Notes under the pieces: generated by a model
Told to the model about the DNA's origin: nothing
Database searches by the model: none
What the model saw: the letters and a program-made list of their open reading frames with translations, nothing else
Assembly (NCBI GenBank): GCA_951640195.1
Contig: OX621163.1
Span: 2,666,001-2,730,000, forward strand
DNA length: 64,000 bases
Reading direction: 5' to 3'
Source of the DNA: Porpolomopsis calyptriformis
Lineage: Eukaryota > Basidiomycota > Agaricomycetes > Agaricales > Hygrophoraceae
In this document: in pieces, positions 33,301 through 45,100 of the stretch
Layout of the letters: each line of letters opens with the position of its first letter
Position numbering within the stretch: the stretch's first letter is position 1
Made by a program: the position numbers and the translations under genes

Positions 33301-36300
33301 TACGTGGTGTCAATCACCACATCCCTCTTATCGACGAAGATAAGAAGTACAATTATTACCTTCCGAGATGTCCAGACTTGCTAAAGCCTCAGCTTATGGC
33401 GAAGATCGCGTGGTACACGCACGCCGGATGGTGGGAATTGGTGCAAACCGATCAAGCAGCTCCAATGCTGTGCATTCTAAAGAAGAATGGCACTCTACGG
33501 ACGCCAATTGATTGTCGTAAACGCAACGACAATACTTTGAAGGATGTTATGCCCTTTCCTGACCAAGACCAGATCAGATATGATGTGGCCGGCGGAACAA
33601 TAAGGTCAAAAATCGACCTATCAGATGCTTATGAGCAGGTACGGACAGTACCTGAAGACATGCATAAAAGCGCGTTTGCAACAATATATGGCACATACGT
33701 GAGCCATACAATGCAGATAGGAGACTGCAACGCACCCGCTACGTTTCAGCGGGTAATGACAATGATCTTTCGAGACTTTATCGGCATATTCATGCATGCC
33801 TATCTCGACGATCTATTCATCTATAGTGCTTCCGTCTCGGAGCATGAAAAACACTTGGGTCTCGTGTTTGGTAAACTACGAGAATACAAGTTCTACCTCC
33901 AAGAGGAGAAGTGCGAACTGTACACTGATGTGATCGACTGTCTAGGTCATAAGATAGACGACAAAGGGCTACATGCAGACGCTGACAAAATGGCGAGAAT
34001 ACGTGATTGGCGACAGCCACGCAATTACAATGATGTCCAGAAATTTATAGGACTCGTGCAATATCTGGTGCATTTCCTGCCAGATATCTCAAGTTATACA
34101 GGGCTGTTAGCAGCCATGACAGCAAACGGGCAACCGTTCGTGTGGAGACCAATCCACGATAAATGCTTTGAAACGATAAAGCAGATATCCTGCTCGACAC
34201 CTATACTAGTGCCGATACGTCACAAGAAAGATGAACCCATATGGGTCATCTGCGACGCCTCAATACATGGCATCGGCGCAATGTACAGACAAGGTCCTAC
34301 CTGGCAAACCTGCAGACCAGCAGGATTTATGTCGCGAAAGTTCACAGATGCTCAATGGAATTACCGAATGTTCGAGCATGAAACGATCGCGATACTCGAA
34401 GCCCTCCTTAAATGGGAGGACAAATTGATAGGATATCGGGTTCACGTTGTGACCGACCATCAAGCTCTTGAGTTCTTCAAGACGCAAAGACACCTGTCTA
34501 GCTGACAAGCCCATTGGATGGAATACCTGTCAAGATTTGACTTTGACATAACATACGTCAAAGGGCAACTGAATAAAGTTGCCGATGCATTATCACATTA
34601 TTATGAAAGTGATACATGGTATGACGCTCATCCTATGAGTGAATATGTAGACGTAGATATACGTCTAGACCCAGAAAAGGATGATCTCCCTTGGGATCAT
34701 CTAAACGAAATAAATACTGGAGCCATCGAAATGAAGGCTATCCAGGTCGTCAAAGACATTCAACGATGCCGAAGCAATCGTCTTCTCGAAAGAGAAGAAG
34801 ATAGAGATGTGCAAGCGGCAGCGCTCGCGCTAGTTCCGATTCCAGAAACGGAACCGATGAAAAAATTGAGATCGTCCCCGGACAATCCAACAATATTCCA
34901 ATCCTGTAAACGGGGAGAGAACTTGCGCGCTCATATAGAGCGTGATGAATCGCTGACAGTAGCGATTCGCGGGGGATATATATCCGACGCATTATTTAGC
35001 AAGGTTCTTGAGAACCCTGATCACCATAAGGCATTCACTGTCCATGAAGGCCTGATTTGGTCCAAGAATTTGGGGGGAGAGGAAGTACTATGTATCCCAT
35101 CTGCAAAGATGGGGCAAGAATCAATCTTCGGCCTGATCATTGATCAAGCACACTCAATAGTGGGCCATTTTGGTCCACAACGTACCGCTGACTACGTAAG
35201 ATGATGGTACTAGTGGCCTAAGATATTTAGCCACATTAAACAATTCTGCAAGTCGTATCAGACTTGTCAAACGTCGAAAGACGATATGCAGCGCCCGACA
35301 GGACTGTTGCATTCATTACCCATACCCACGAAACTGTGGCAATCAATAGGAATGGACTTTATTGGTCTGTTTCCCGAAATTGATGGGTACAATTACCTTT
35401 GGGTAGTCATTTGTCGAATGACATCAATGATCCACCTAATTCCGGTGAATACTAAAATGAAAGCGTCAGAGCTTTCGTGGATCTACTTAAAAGAAGTAGT
35501 AAGGCTTCACAGCCTTCCTGAAAGTATAGTCTCAGACAGAGACTCGAAATTTACCTCCAAATGGTGGAGCGAACTTCACAGGCTCTTAGGAGCTAAACTA
35601 TTGATGTCTACATCTTTCCATCCTCAGATGGATGGCACAACTGAACAAGCTAATCATTCAATAGGTCAAATCCTCCGAGCAACCGTAAGCTCAGATCAAC
35701 AAGACTGGATTGCAAAGATCCCAATGACCGAATTTGCGATTAATGTGAGTATTAGTGAAGCTACAGGCTTCGCCCCGTTCAAGCTGAACGGAGCATATAT
35801 GCCCACTATGATTAAGCAGGTAGAAAATACTGCTGAGACACTGCCAGGTGTCCAAGCATTTGCTCAACAAGCGCTGCAGAATCTGGCAGCTGCTCACGAC
35901 GCGATCATTGCGCATCGCATATTTCAAAGACACTACGCTAATCAGCGTAGAAGGGAAGAACCGTCAATTAAAGTAAACAACTTCATGTACCTATCGACTA
36001 AGAACCTTAAACTACCGCAAGGTAGAGCAGGGAAACTACTGCCAAGGTTCATTGGGCCATACAAAGTTGTACGGGCCTTTCCTAATGAATCCAACTATGA
36101 GTTGGAACTACCCGACGAGCTTGCGAAGTGACGGATTCATCCACGCTTTCACGTAAATTTGCTGCGTCCGCACCATCCGAACGATGATGCGTTATTCCCT
36201 AACCAAGTATCAGTAGACGCTTACGACTTCAGTGAACCACTTCAAACCAAATGGTTAGTCGACGAAATAGTCGGCCATAGGTGGGACGACCGAAAACTCG

Positions 36301-36446
36301 AGTTGGAGGTTCATTGGAACCTTGGAGACACAACTTGGGAGCCCATCTCATCGTGTAAAGAGCTTAGTGCTCTAGATAAATATCTAACCCTAATGGGTGT
36401 AGATACCCCTCTTCAACTGCCAAGATGGCCAGTTAAGAGGCACTGA
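30312..36446 (+). pseudogene. gag-pol: Gag-pol polyprotein of chromovirus B
   Basis: One uninterrupted reading frame of 2044 codons apart from eight nonsense codons (TGA at 30657, 31257, 32760, 32988, 34503, 35202 and 36129; TAG at 35211). Domains by residue: Gag N-terminus 1-345, capsid-like region 345-500, zinc knuckle at 595, protease VMFDTGSTSD with Asp 768, RT with YLDD 1164-1167, RNase H with WVICDAS Asp 1315, integrase zinc-binding H2C2 from about 1613, and the catalytic triad Asp 1682, Asp 1742, Glu 1778 (35 residues between the last two). A C-terminal chromodomain (about 1980-2030, LELEVHWNLGDTTWEP) would direct integration to methylated-histone chromatin. All listed catalytic residues are intact. 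Start chosen at MSTVTCTKRR, shared with A and C. Confidence 0.93.
36250..36400 (+). other. Chromodomain coding segment
   Basis: Within the C-terminal part of integrase: WLVDEIVGHRWDDRKLE, LEVHWNLGDTTWEP, then a helix ending SALDKYLTL. This follows the chromodomain pattern of a beta strand, WxxxxxTWEP and a C-terminal helix. Confidence 0.8.
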
Positions 36447-36635
36447 ATGCCGACCACACTCAGAGCCTTGAGGCATGCCAACAAGCACACCTCGTATGTG
36501 TGCTAAACCGAGTGCGACCAATAATTGCCTTAATTAGCAATCAATAGACCAGACATACCCGGTCCGGTGGCGGACTCACCCCAATTGGGGTAATTAGAGG
36601 CACCAAAATGATGCCACAAGTCTAAGCGTGACTTG

Positions 36636-36643
36636 TATAAAAG
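36636..36643 (+). promoter_or_regulatory. TATA box for ORF3 in copy B
   Basis: TATAAAAG lies about 50 bp before the ORF3 ATG at 36692, in the 245-bp spacer after the gag-pol stop. The spacer also holds the perfect palindrome CCCCAATTGGGG. Copy C keeps the same box at 57443-57450 and the same palindrome. An internal promoter for ORF3 is inferred. Confidence 0.6.
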
Positions 36644-36691
36644 CACGACAAACAAAAAACAACAGTAGAAAAATTTCTACCCCGTACAACG

Positions 36692-38936
36692 ATGTCAAAT
36701 GAAAATAGCATGCCCATAAGCGTAAGAGCAAGCCCCCGCCCCGTAGACCCGAGACCACTGGAAACGGTGGAGGATGACGGGGATCAGCTAATGGCTGGTC
36801 CCGACGAAGTCATAAGACCCCTGTGCCAGACACGGTGTGGGCCCTCTTCTGAAGGGGAGAGAGAGCACCGCTCTCGACAAAACACAAGTAACTCGTCAGA
36901 GTTACCCCCAAAAACATGGGTGTGTAACAGCACCATCAACGTCGCGATACACTCCAGTCACCGGAGGTGTAAAGTCTGCAAAGACTATGTAATGCATGTC
37001 GTTGAAGACAGCGTGTACCAAGACGCCTCATTGAAAGAGGCATTCGATAACTGCCGCAAGGCACATCAAGAGGAACTCGTAGCAGAGATCCGAACCTAAC
37101 CATCTCACTCGAGAAGGCTCAAGACGATGGTGATTACTATCACGCTCATTATGAACAAACTCAAGATGAGCTTTATAAAGCCAATCAGCTTATAGCCAAG
37201 CTGAACAAGTCTAACGACACTAGCGAAGCTGAATCGCTAGGAAAGCGCAAGCGCTCCTGTACTGAGGGATCACATTCGCGATTGTCCGAATACACAAGGG
37301 CGGCCAGCCCTGTGACCAAGAAACCCTCTGCCCAAGACAAGGGCAAGGAAAAAGAAACAGACGAGGAGGCTCGACGAAGAGCCGATATGGAACATTTCGA
37401 TCCGTACTCGGACAACGAGTTAGCGGGCTGTGGCCCGATGTTCAGAGACCTCGACAAGGAGGATAATGCGTACATCAAGAGACGCTTCCCTCAAATCATT
37501 CGAGAGAATGAGGAACTGAAGGCTCGCCTTCAACCCACCTCGTATGTCGAGTTCCCAAACCTCCCAGATCCGGGAGTGAATAATCAATCTGGCTGTAGTG
37601 GCGAGATAATCAAACGGCGCAAGAAGCGCTTGACCATTACTGCTTGGCCCAGCATCCCTGCTGGGGCCCACTACTCACCCGTTGACCAGACCATCTGGGT
37701 TGGCGCAAGCGCTGAAGCAGTGCGACGAAACAAAGCGATGGGACTACCCCCTCCATGTGGAACTCGATCTGTGGATGACCGCGGATACCCAGTCAACACG
37801 CACCAATGGCACACTCTATTCATTCAAGCCCAAGAATCGGGCAATAATGAGGCTCTCGAACTTGCGCGATTGTTCATCATGACAGCGCAGGCGACTCCTC
37901 GAGAGAGCAGAACAGATGCTCAATGCGTCTCGTTAATCCATTGGAGAGTTCCCGCCTGGGCTTCAGGTGATTCCACCGACGCACCTGTACAGGTGCCAAC
38001 TTCTTCTGTGCCTAAACGGATTAACCCATCTCAGCCAACTGCCATGAGTTCCCCGGAAGAGTGGGCTCATTGGTTCTACATAAACCGCCATGCCGCGCAC
38101 CCTGGAGTGCGCTTAGAACGAGATGGCAGCATTTCGCTGTGAAGCCTCCGTGGGATGCTTTTGGTCAGTCGACATAAACCAAAGTCACCTAAGACCCGTG
38201 CTCCCGCCGGATCATCCACAGACGCTGACCAGATACAGTCACAATACATCAGAGCGGCGGCCCTCCTGTTTGGAATGCCCGGCCGCTATTACTCACTTGT
38301 GACGGGATCGAACCTATCAATTGCGGAACCCACCAGAGAACCAGCCCGGTACTCTGGATCATCCAATGTCACAGAACAATCCCTCATTCCGGACAAGGCG
38401 TTACATTTGAACAGGCGGACGACGCCTTTGTCTATGCCTTCCAATGGCTCGAGGACACCCTCCAGGGTAATGTCTCAGACTTATCCTCCCTTGAGACGTA
38501 CAGAGAGTCTGTACATACTACACTGGCAAGGAATGGCATTCCTTCATCACTTCGTGACGGAAATGACACATGGTTCCTGGATGGATGTCCTCGCTGACAT
38601 CCCCAGTCTTGTATCTTGTCTAATAACAAGTCTGTTGCCCCATCCGCGGGCCTGATCACCCAAGATGCGTTTGATGCATCTAACTTGTTCACTCGGCATG
38701 GACAAATCACATACACGCTTGCCGAGCGTGGACCACCCCATGGCTGGGACTCGTCCCGCACATTGCGATGCCGTTCACGGCGTGATTCACAAGACAGTGC
38801 TGTGCCGCCAGGCAGCGATAGCGAGCAAGTCTCACTTGGCTTGCCGATCCCTGAACCTGAGCCAGCTTCACTTCAGGAATGTATTGATAGTACGTCAGAG
38901 ATACCTGACGTCCCGATGGACTACGGACGAATGTAG
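36692..38936 (+). pseudogene. Accessory ORF3 of the chromovirus family, unknown function
   Basis: About 750 codons, on the gag-pol strand. The N-terminal part has a Cys/His motif (CNSTINVA, then HRRCKVCKDYVMHV). A long Lys/Glu-rich coiled-coil segment follows, with the basic motif GKRKRSCTEGSH, then SPVTK...DKGKEKETDEEARRRA. Conserved blocks are TAWPSIPAGAHYSPVDQTIW, EEWAHWFYINRHAAHPGV, ITFEQ or VTFEQ with DAFVYAFQWLED, and an acidic C-terminus (GSDSEQVSLGLPIPEPEPAS). No signal peptide or membrane segment is visible, so it is unlikely to be an envelope protein. Compared with C, copy B has lost one base near 37091 and ten bases near 38390, and has a TGA at 38140. Its domain order is conserved among A, B and C. 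I do not recognise the family. Confidence 0.78.
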
Positions 38937-39064
38937 TCGTCGCCGCAGTTGTTTTACTACAGCGCTTATTTTCTATTTCTCTTAGTTATTTCTATGTAGT
39001 TTATAGACTGTTTTATGTGAATTCTGCCTGGCTATCAGGCTTAACTTACCCTGGCAGTTAAGCC

Positions 39065-39076
39065 GAAGGGGGAGGA
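39065..39076 (+). other. Polypurine tract of chromovirus B
   Basis: GAAGGGGGAGGA directly before the 3' LTR. The same tract precedes the 3' LTRs of A and C. Confidence 0.88.
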
Positions 39077-39272
39077 TGTAACAGATATATTACATACAGC
39101 CACTGTGCTGTGTTTGTATGTATTTGTACTGGATACCTTAAGTACCAGTTACGCTTAGGTAAACAATAAGTTTTACATCCCACTCCTGCTTATACCAGAT
39201 TGCCCCAATACATTGGTTCTGTGCATATCCTGGTATTGAGCAAAGTGTAATAACTTATCCCCAATCCTTACA
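39077..39272 (+). repeat. Chromovirus B 3' LTR
   Basis: Partner of 29557-29752, followed by the target duplication atcaa (39273-39277). Confidence 0.95.
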
Positions 39273-40004
39273 ATCAAGAACAAGAGGACTCTTCTCTTCA
39301 TCTTCAACTTCAGCAACATGACTAGTTTATCAATGAGCTGCCACCCCACCAGGATAATACAGTTCCCTTTACTCCCAACTTTCTTCTGTGACACCTTTAA
39401 CTGCTCCATTACCTTCCACATCCACCAACATGTTAGAAACATCTACTAATGCCCCCGCCAACCCTTCCATAGATATCACAACCTTAATGGCTACTGTCTG
39501 CTAACTTGAGCAAACTATTGCTCAACAAACCCAGCTGATCACTCAGCTTCAACAATAACAGCCTCAACCTCCTCAACAACCTCAGCCTCCTCAACAACCT
39601 CCCCTACCTCAACAACCTGCTCCTCCCCCTATCAAGATTGTAAAACCCAATGAATATGACAGGTCTGCAGCCAAATGCCTCAATTTCATCCAGGCTTGTC
39701 ATCTAGTTCTTGACAATAGCCAGTGGTCTGAGAGATAGAAGATTACCTATGTCTTATTATTTATGAAAATTGGTGTTGCCCAATTGTGGGCTCGACAGCA
39801 GACTCAAGAATTCAATTGCACCTAATGGGTTGGAGCTGACTACAAAGATTTTATAGAGGAACTTGAGGATAGCTTTGGAGATGTTGATACTAAAGTGATG
39901 GCACAGGTCAAAATCCAAAAGGTAACTCAAGGACTTTCAACTGTGGATAATTATAATGTATGATTTGGAGCTCTCACAGATGAAACAGGATTCAACAACA
40001 ATGT
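39273..40004 (+). pseudogene. gag: Element E gag, capsid-like region
   Basis: Continues from 29556. It has a Pro/Gln repeat region (PQQPQPPQQP, about 39550-39620), then the gypsy Gag domain: IKIVKPNEYDRSAAKCLNFIQ, YVLLFMKIGVAQLWARQQT, FIEELEDSFGDVDTKVMAQVK and STVDNYNV. Several stops are present. A solo LTR interrupts it at 40005-40324; the flanks aatgt (40000-40004 and 40325-40329) are its duplication. Confidence 0.72.
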
Positions 40005-40324
40005 TGTTACAATCGCATTCTGTACCATACCTGTCTGGGACTGGTTACCCGGTCCATGGGCATATCCTATTTAGTCATGGTTGAGTCATCCTTTTCTTAT
40101 CTTCATGTCTTGACTAGATTTATCAGATTATGTAAACTAGATTTGGTGATAGCTTAGCCGGCTCCGTTTAACCGCGTAGTCAGTACTACTTACGGTCTCT
40201 GATTGGTCATTAGGGTATAGGGTACCGTATCATGTATATAAGAGTAGTCGGATGGGCAAGGTTGGCCCATCCTCAGTTATCCACTCGATATCTGGGGTAT
40301 TAGTCGTCCATCGCAAGTCTAACA
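40005..40324 (+). repeat. Solo LTR, 320 bp
   Basis: TGTTACAATCGC...AAGTCTAACA, flanked by aatgt on both sides inside element E gag. The Gag similarity resumes in the same sense on the other side. It retains several CpG sites, and a TATA-like TATATAAGAG is near 40235. No other full copy was seen in this window, so strand is not certain. Confidence 0.9.
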
Positions 40325-41369
40325 AATGTGCTCAAAGTTTTTTACTAAAACAGCCTTAATCCCAGGATCCTTGAAAAAATCTATACCCTTGATCCCATCC
40401 CCGCCACCCTTAATGCATGGAAGAGAAAAGCTTCTATTTTCAACTGACAATATCTCGAACTTGCACTTGAGTGTCGTGCCACTCTCCAGAGTAACTACTA
40501 CACTCCCAGGGAGACCATGGCTTAACTGATGACCTGAACTCCCTCCTCTGCTCCTATAAAACAGGAGACACCTTCCTCATCATCAATATCACAAGTTCCA
40601 CAAGGCAACTGCTATTGCTGTGGAGAACCAGGCTATTGGGCAAACAAGTGTCCCAATTCCTCTTTCACCTCTTCTTTGTCAGCGCACCCATTGAGTAGTG
40701 CCTCTGCTGGAAAATGAGGAAGACCATATGCAGGATGAGGATGAGGATGAAACATATGAAGCATTGAGATAGAACGAGTCAATGAAGTGGTTTCCCCAGC
40801 TACTACAGAGGAAACTATCTGAGTGGTGGATAACTGTGGGATTGATTGCTGGCCAAAAGAGAGAAAAGCTCAGCTCATTAAGGAACTGAAAGAATAGGGT
40901 TTTTGAAGAGTCTGAACACTTTACCTGCCATTACGGATGTATCTACTCAAGAATGCATCACTACCCTATGCAATCTATTTTGAATTCTTGGTACTCTTGA
41001 AGAAGGCAATCTCAGACTCATCTTGGATGTTTGGATTGAAGCTACTGACACTGGTCAACATGTTCCGGCCACTGCTCTGGTTGATAGTGGAGCCTCTGGA
41101 AACTTTATGGATGAATCCTTCGCAACTCACCACAATTTTACTTTAACGCAATTAGAAACCCCAATCCCTGTATGGAATGCTGATGGATCTGAAAACCAAG
41201 GAGGACCCATTGAGAATGATATTGATATTTGGTTAGAGGCTCCTAGAGGACACAATGAATGGATCCGATTGGAAGTAACTGATCTCAGATCTAAGATAGA
41301 TATTATCCTTAGCTTCCTATGGCTCAAAAAGCACAATCCCAATATCAATTGGAAAGAGGCAACACTAGC
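40325..41369 (+). pseudogene. Element E gag C-terminus and protease
   Basis: Gag continues (VLKVFY, NPRILEKIYTLDPIPATLNAWKRKA) to a zinc knuckle reading CYCCGEPGYWANKC. Its His position is Tyr, a C-to-T change that should break zinc binding. The retroviral-type protease follows at about 41020-41369 with ALVDSGASGNFMD (intact catalytic Asp), VWNADGSENQGG and ILSFLWLKKHNPNINW, the usual gypsy PR blocks. Stops occur between the knuckle and the protease. Copy C interrupts it at 41370. Confidence 0.78.
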
Positions 41370-41564
41370 TGTAATAGATATGTTACATACAGCCACCATG
41401 CTGTGTTTGTATGTATTTGTACCAGATACCTTAAGTACCAGATACACTTAGGTAAACATTAAGTTTACATCCCACTCCTGCTTATACTAGATTGCCCTAA
41501 TACATTGGTTCTGTGCATATCCTGGTATTGAGCAAAGTGTGATAACTTATCCCTAACCCTTACA
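41370..41564 (+). repeat. Chromovirus C 5' LTR
   Basis: TGTAATAGATATG...AACCCTTACA, 195 bp. Confidence 0.93.
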
Positions 41565-42122
41565 CTTTTTGCACATCCACAAGAAATTGTGGAATATCTG
41601 TGTAAATCAACTTTGATTAAAAAAGCTTCCCTGTTAATGACATGGCCTCCATCAATGACGAAGACCCACATGAAGACTCAAATCATGTGGGCCTCAATTG
41701 CGTGCAACTCGCAAGGCAAACCGCCTGACGACAATGACCTGGGAACGGCACAGACAAGTGCCGTCGCTGATTCAGGTGTGCCATGTCACAACCTCAGCGA
41801 CACCCAAAGATGGCCAGCAATGGCTGTAAATTTACCCCAGAGTGAATGAAGACATCGTGCTAACTTAGATAATAGCAGCTTCCAACTCACAGAAAGAGAG
41901 GAGTCGTCGCTAACGACAAGTTGGCATGTAAGCATGACAATCGACCCTACACTTGATACTTTAATGCACACCCTCACTGAGGGTCAAACGAGGATAGGAA
42001 ACCCTTCCTCATTATGAAACCTGAATAAATGAGTATATGTTCATCAAATGTTAAATCTATTACAGCATAATGAAATAGATGACCAATATGAGCAATGAGA
42101 CCCATTACCCACACCCAGTCAG

Positions 42123-45100
42123 ATGTCAACTGTCACACGTAATAAGAGACAACAAGAAAAACACCCACAGAATCGCAAGGCATCGAGCAAGATGCTCTCC
42201 GATGTAGTTGATCAGGTCCATGTACTCATTCAGATGAGAACAGGTAGAATTAGTTGTGAGGAATTCATAAAGCTAGCTAACGACCTTAATAAGGTTATGG
42301 TGTGTAAGAATAGTGACAACACCCATTGAAATAAGATGGACACAACCATTTGTCCAGATAGGGATGAAGAAGATGAACTTCTTTAACAAGCAGAAGCTGA
42401 GCTTCACCATCCTCAACAAGAAGACAAGATGAGTTCCATCTATCAGAGATGGTGAGCTGCAGCTGATCGAGTCGATAAACATTGACATGGAAGTAAGAAG
42501 AGGAATAATCAGAATAGGTTGTTCGAACAAGAAAATGAAGTGGCCTTGAGACTAGGCACATTCACACTCAAGGACAGAGTAGCCATCCAAAGGTTGAGAA
42601 ATGGCAATATCTATGAAACTGGAAGATCTGGCCTGGACAACCAAGGCATTGCCTTCGACGCTTCTGGAGAACCCATAGACTTATAGGCAGAAGGACAAAA
42701 TGAGTGGTCTAAACGAGACTGCAGGCTGCCCTCAGATAGAAGGTGGTATCACTAGTCAGACAATGGTGATTCAGATGACCCAGATCAAGGATTGTCTTGT
42801 GATGATGAGTCCGATCGTAGTGAAACAACAGACACTGGAAGTAATCAGTTGAGAAATCAACCCTCCGATGCTACCAGACATAGTAGTAAAAGAACATCTA
42901 AACAGATGTCAAAAACAACAACACAACACAGAAGTCGTAGCTGTAAACCTCATAAATATGAGGGGAAAGGTTGACACTCTGATTACCTCAGAGGCATTCA
43001 TTGTAAATATCATAAATTAATTGATGAACAAGTAGGCAAACCACTAAAAGGAAACCTATCCAGTTTCCAAACCTTATCACCTAAACTGCCTACTCCAAAA
43101 GAGTATAGCAGTGAAGAGGACATCGAGAAATTTGATGGGTGGCTTCAATCATTCCTGAGATAGCTGAAATTGTCTAACTACACTGGACCTAACGTGGAGC
43201 CAGAGTGTATCACTTTAATGGCTATTTATCTTGCGGACAAAGCAAGATAGTAGTTTAATGACAATGTCGACAGCATGTCTAGGCAGAAACGCTGATGGAC
43301 ATTTAAAGAGGTCATAACTGGACTGTACAACCAGTTTATCCATGAAGCATCCATACAGGATGCTATGATGAAATTCTATTCAAGAAAGTACACCACAGAA
43401 GGTGGTGTCTCAGCATTTTTCTATGACCTCAAGAGGTACACAGGGCATATAATACATGAGCCTGACTCATATATGTTCAAAACCCAATTATTATTGGGTC
43501 TACCTGCATGGATAACTGATGCAGTTGTCCAGAAAGGTGTTCCCACTGAAACCTCATCACTTGAGATGATCCTCAAAGTGGCTCAATGTGTCGAAGAGAG
43601 CATTCGAATAAAGCATCACTATGATGAGTGATGCAAGGCAACATCTGGAGTAACCAGTCAGCTGAAGGCAACCACAAATATGCAGCCACCTGCAAATCAG
43701 ACAATGAATAAAGAAAGAGACGCTGTCATATTTGAAGCCAGCATACAATAAGTATGCTAACAAACGAGGTCTATACTAACTATATAGACTGACTGACAAC
43801 CGTCAGCCTTACAGGCTACTGCTGAATAGACCAAGTGGTTCTGGAAGTAAACTGACGCAGGTGCTGGCACATAATAGGAACCAGACAGGATCATCTGGTG
43901 TGAAATGCTATGCATGTGGCAAATTTGGCCACTATGCGACTAATCCAAAATGTCCCAATTTTGGGAAGCCCCAAATGGCAGCTATCCAAGAGGGGGAGGA
44001 TGTATTCAAAATGGTAGCAGAAGACGCTATCAATGAGAACAACCAAGAGGCAGACGAGCCTCAAAACAACTACAGAATTGTAGTTGAGGAAGAGGAGGAT
44101 GATCCTTTACAAGGATCGCAGTATACATCACAAGGTGAAGAGTATCACCTCCAAGAATATGATGAGTATGAAGAGTACTCACAAGAGGAAGATAACAATA
44201 ACATTGTCAATGAACAGATACATTCAATCAGAGAAACGAGTAACCCTGCTCATGAATTTATGGCATCTATAAACAATGAACAAGTGTTCAAAGAGGACAC
44301 TCAACCCAAATCATGGGTTCATAAGTCCAGCAGACAGCAGGACTGCCCAGCAAAGCTGAGCATGAAAGTAAGGCCTTTAGTGGCTTGCATGGAATTAAAT
44401 GGCCTCGTAGCCATTGTAATGTTCGATACAGGCAGCACCTCTGATGCCATTAGCCCAGAATTTGTGAGAGTCGCAAACTTGAAAATATACCAGTTGAAGG
44501 ACCCTGTTCCAATCCAACTAGGATGCCGTGGTAGCAGATCATGGATTAACTACAGTACTTACTATCCCATGTGGTATGAAAGTATTGCAAAGAAATACTA
44601 CTTCAATATTGTAAATATCGATAGATTTGATGCTATAATTGGCATTGGTTTCATGCATGAATTCAAAATTATGCTAGAGCCTAGCGTGAACTAGATAATG
44701 GTCTGCAGGGCAGCCACTCCCGCTCTAACTGAAGGGGAGGAAAATGACAAAATTGTGCACAGACAATTGCTGTGACGAACTGAACAAAGGTCTGCTGAAT
44801 GACTAGCAGATGCAGAACTGAAAGGTTCTGCAGGGAAGATGTCCAGACAGGATGTTATAGAAACCGACAAACCCAAAGAGTTTGTCAAGGAGTTCTCAAG
44901 AAAAAGGTGTTCAGATGTGAACACAAAGAAAATAAAAGATAGTACCCCTACTGGGTCTAATGAAAAGATGCTACTGAGTGTAGCTCAAATTGTTCAACTG
45001 AATGAAAGGACCCAAACATCTCTAACACACAAGGACAGACCTCGCCTTTGAGCCAAATAGATCGAAGTGTGCCAAGATATTATGCATGGAGTACCCAAGG

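Larger units (their letters stand above)
29557..39272 (+). mobile_element. Chromovirus (Ty3/gypsy) copy B, best preserved
   Basis: Complete structure: 196-bp LTRs (29557-29752, 39077-39272), a 5' leader, one continuous gag-pol frame (30312-36446), an intergenic spacer with a TATA box, accessory ORF3 and a polypurine tract. It is flanked by the 5-bp duplication atcaa inside gag of element E. The LTRs differ at 9 of 196 positions by eye, all transitions. It retains far more CpG than copies A and C. Confidence 0.96.

Noticed and set aside
36692..38936. ORF3 as an envelope gene, which would make the family an errantivirus-like element.
   Set aside because: No signal peptide, membrane segment or cleavage motif is visible; the composition is coiled-coil and basic/acidic.
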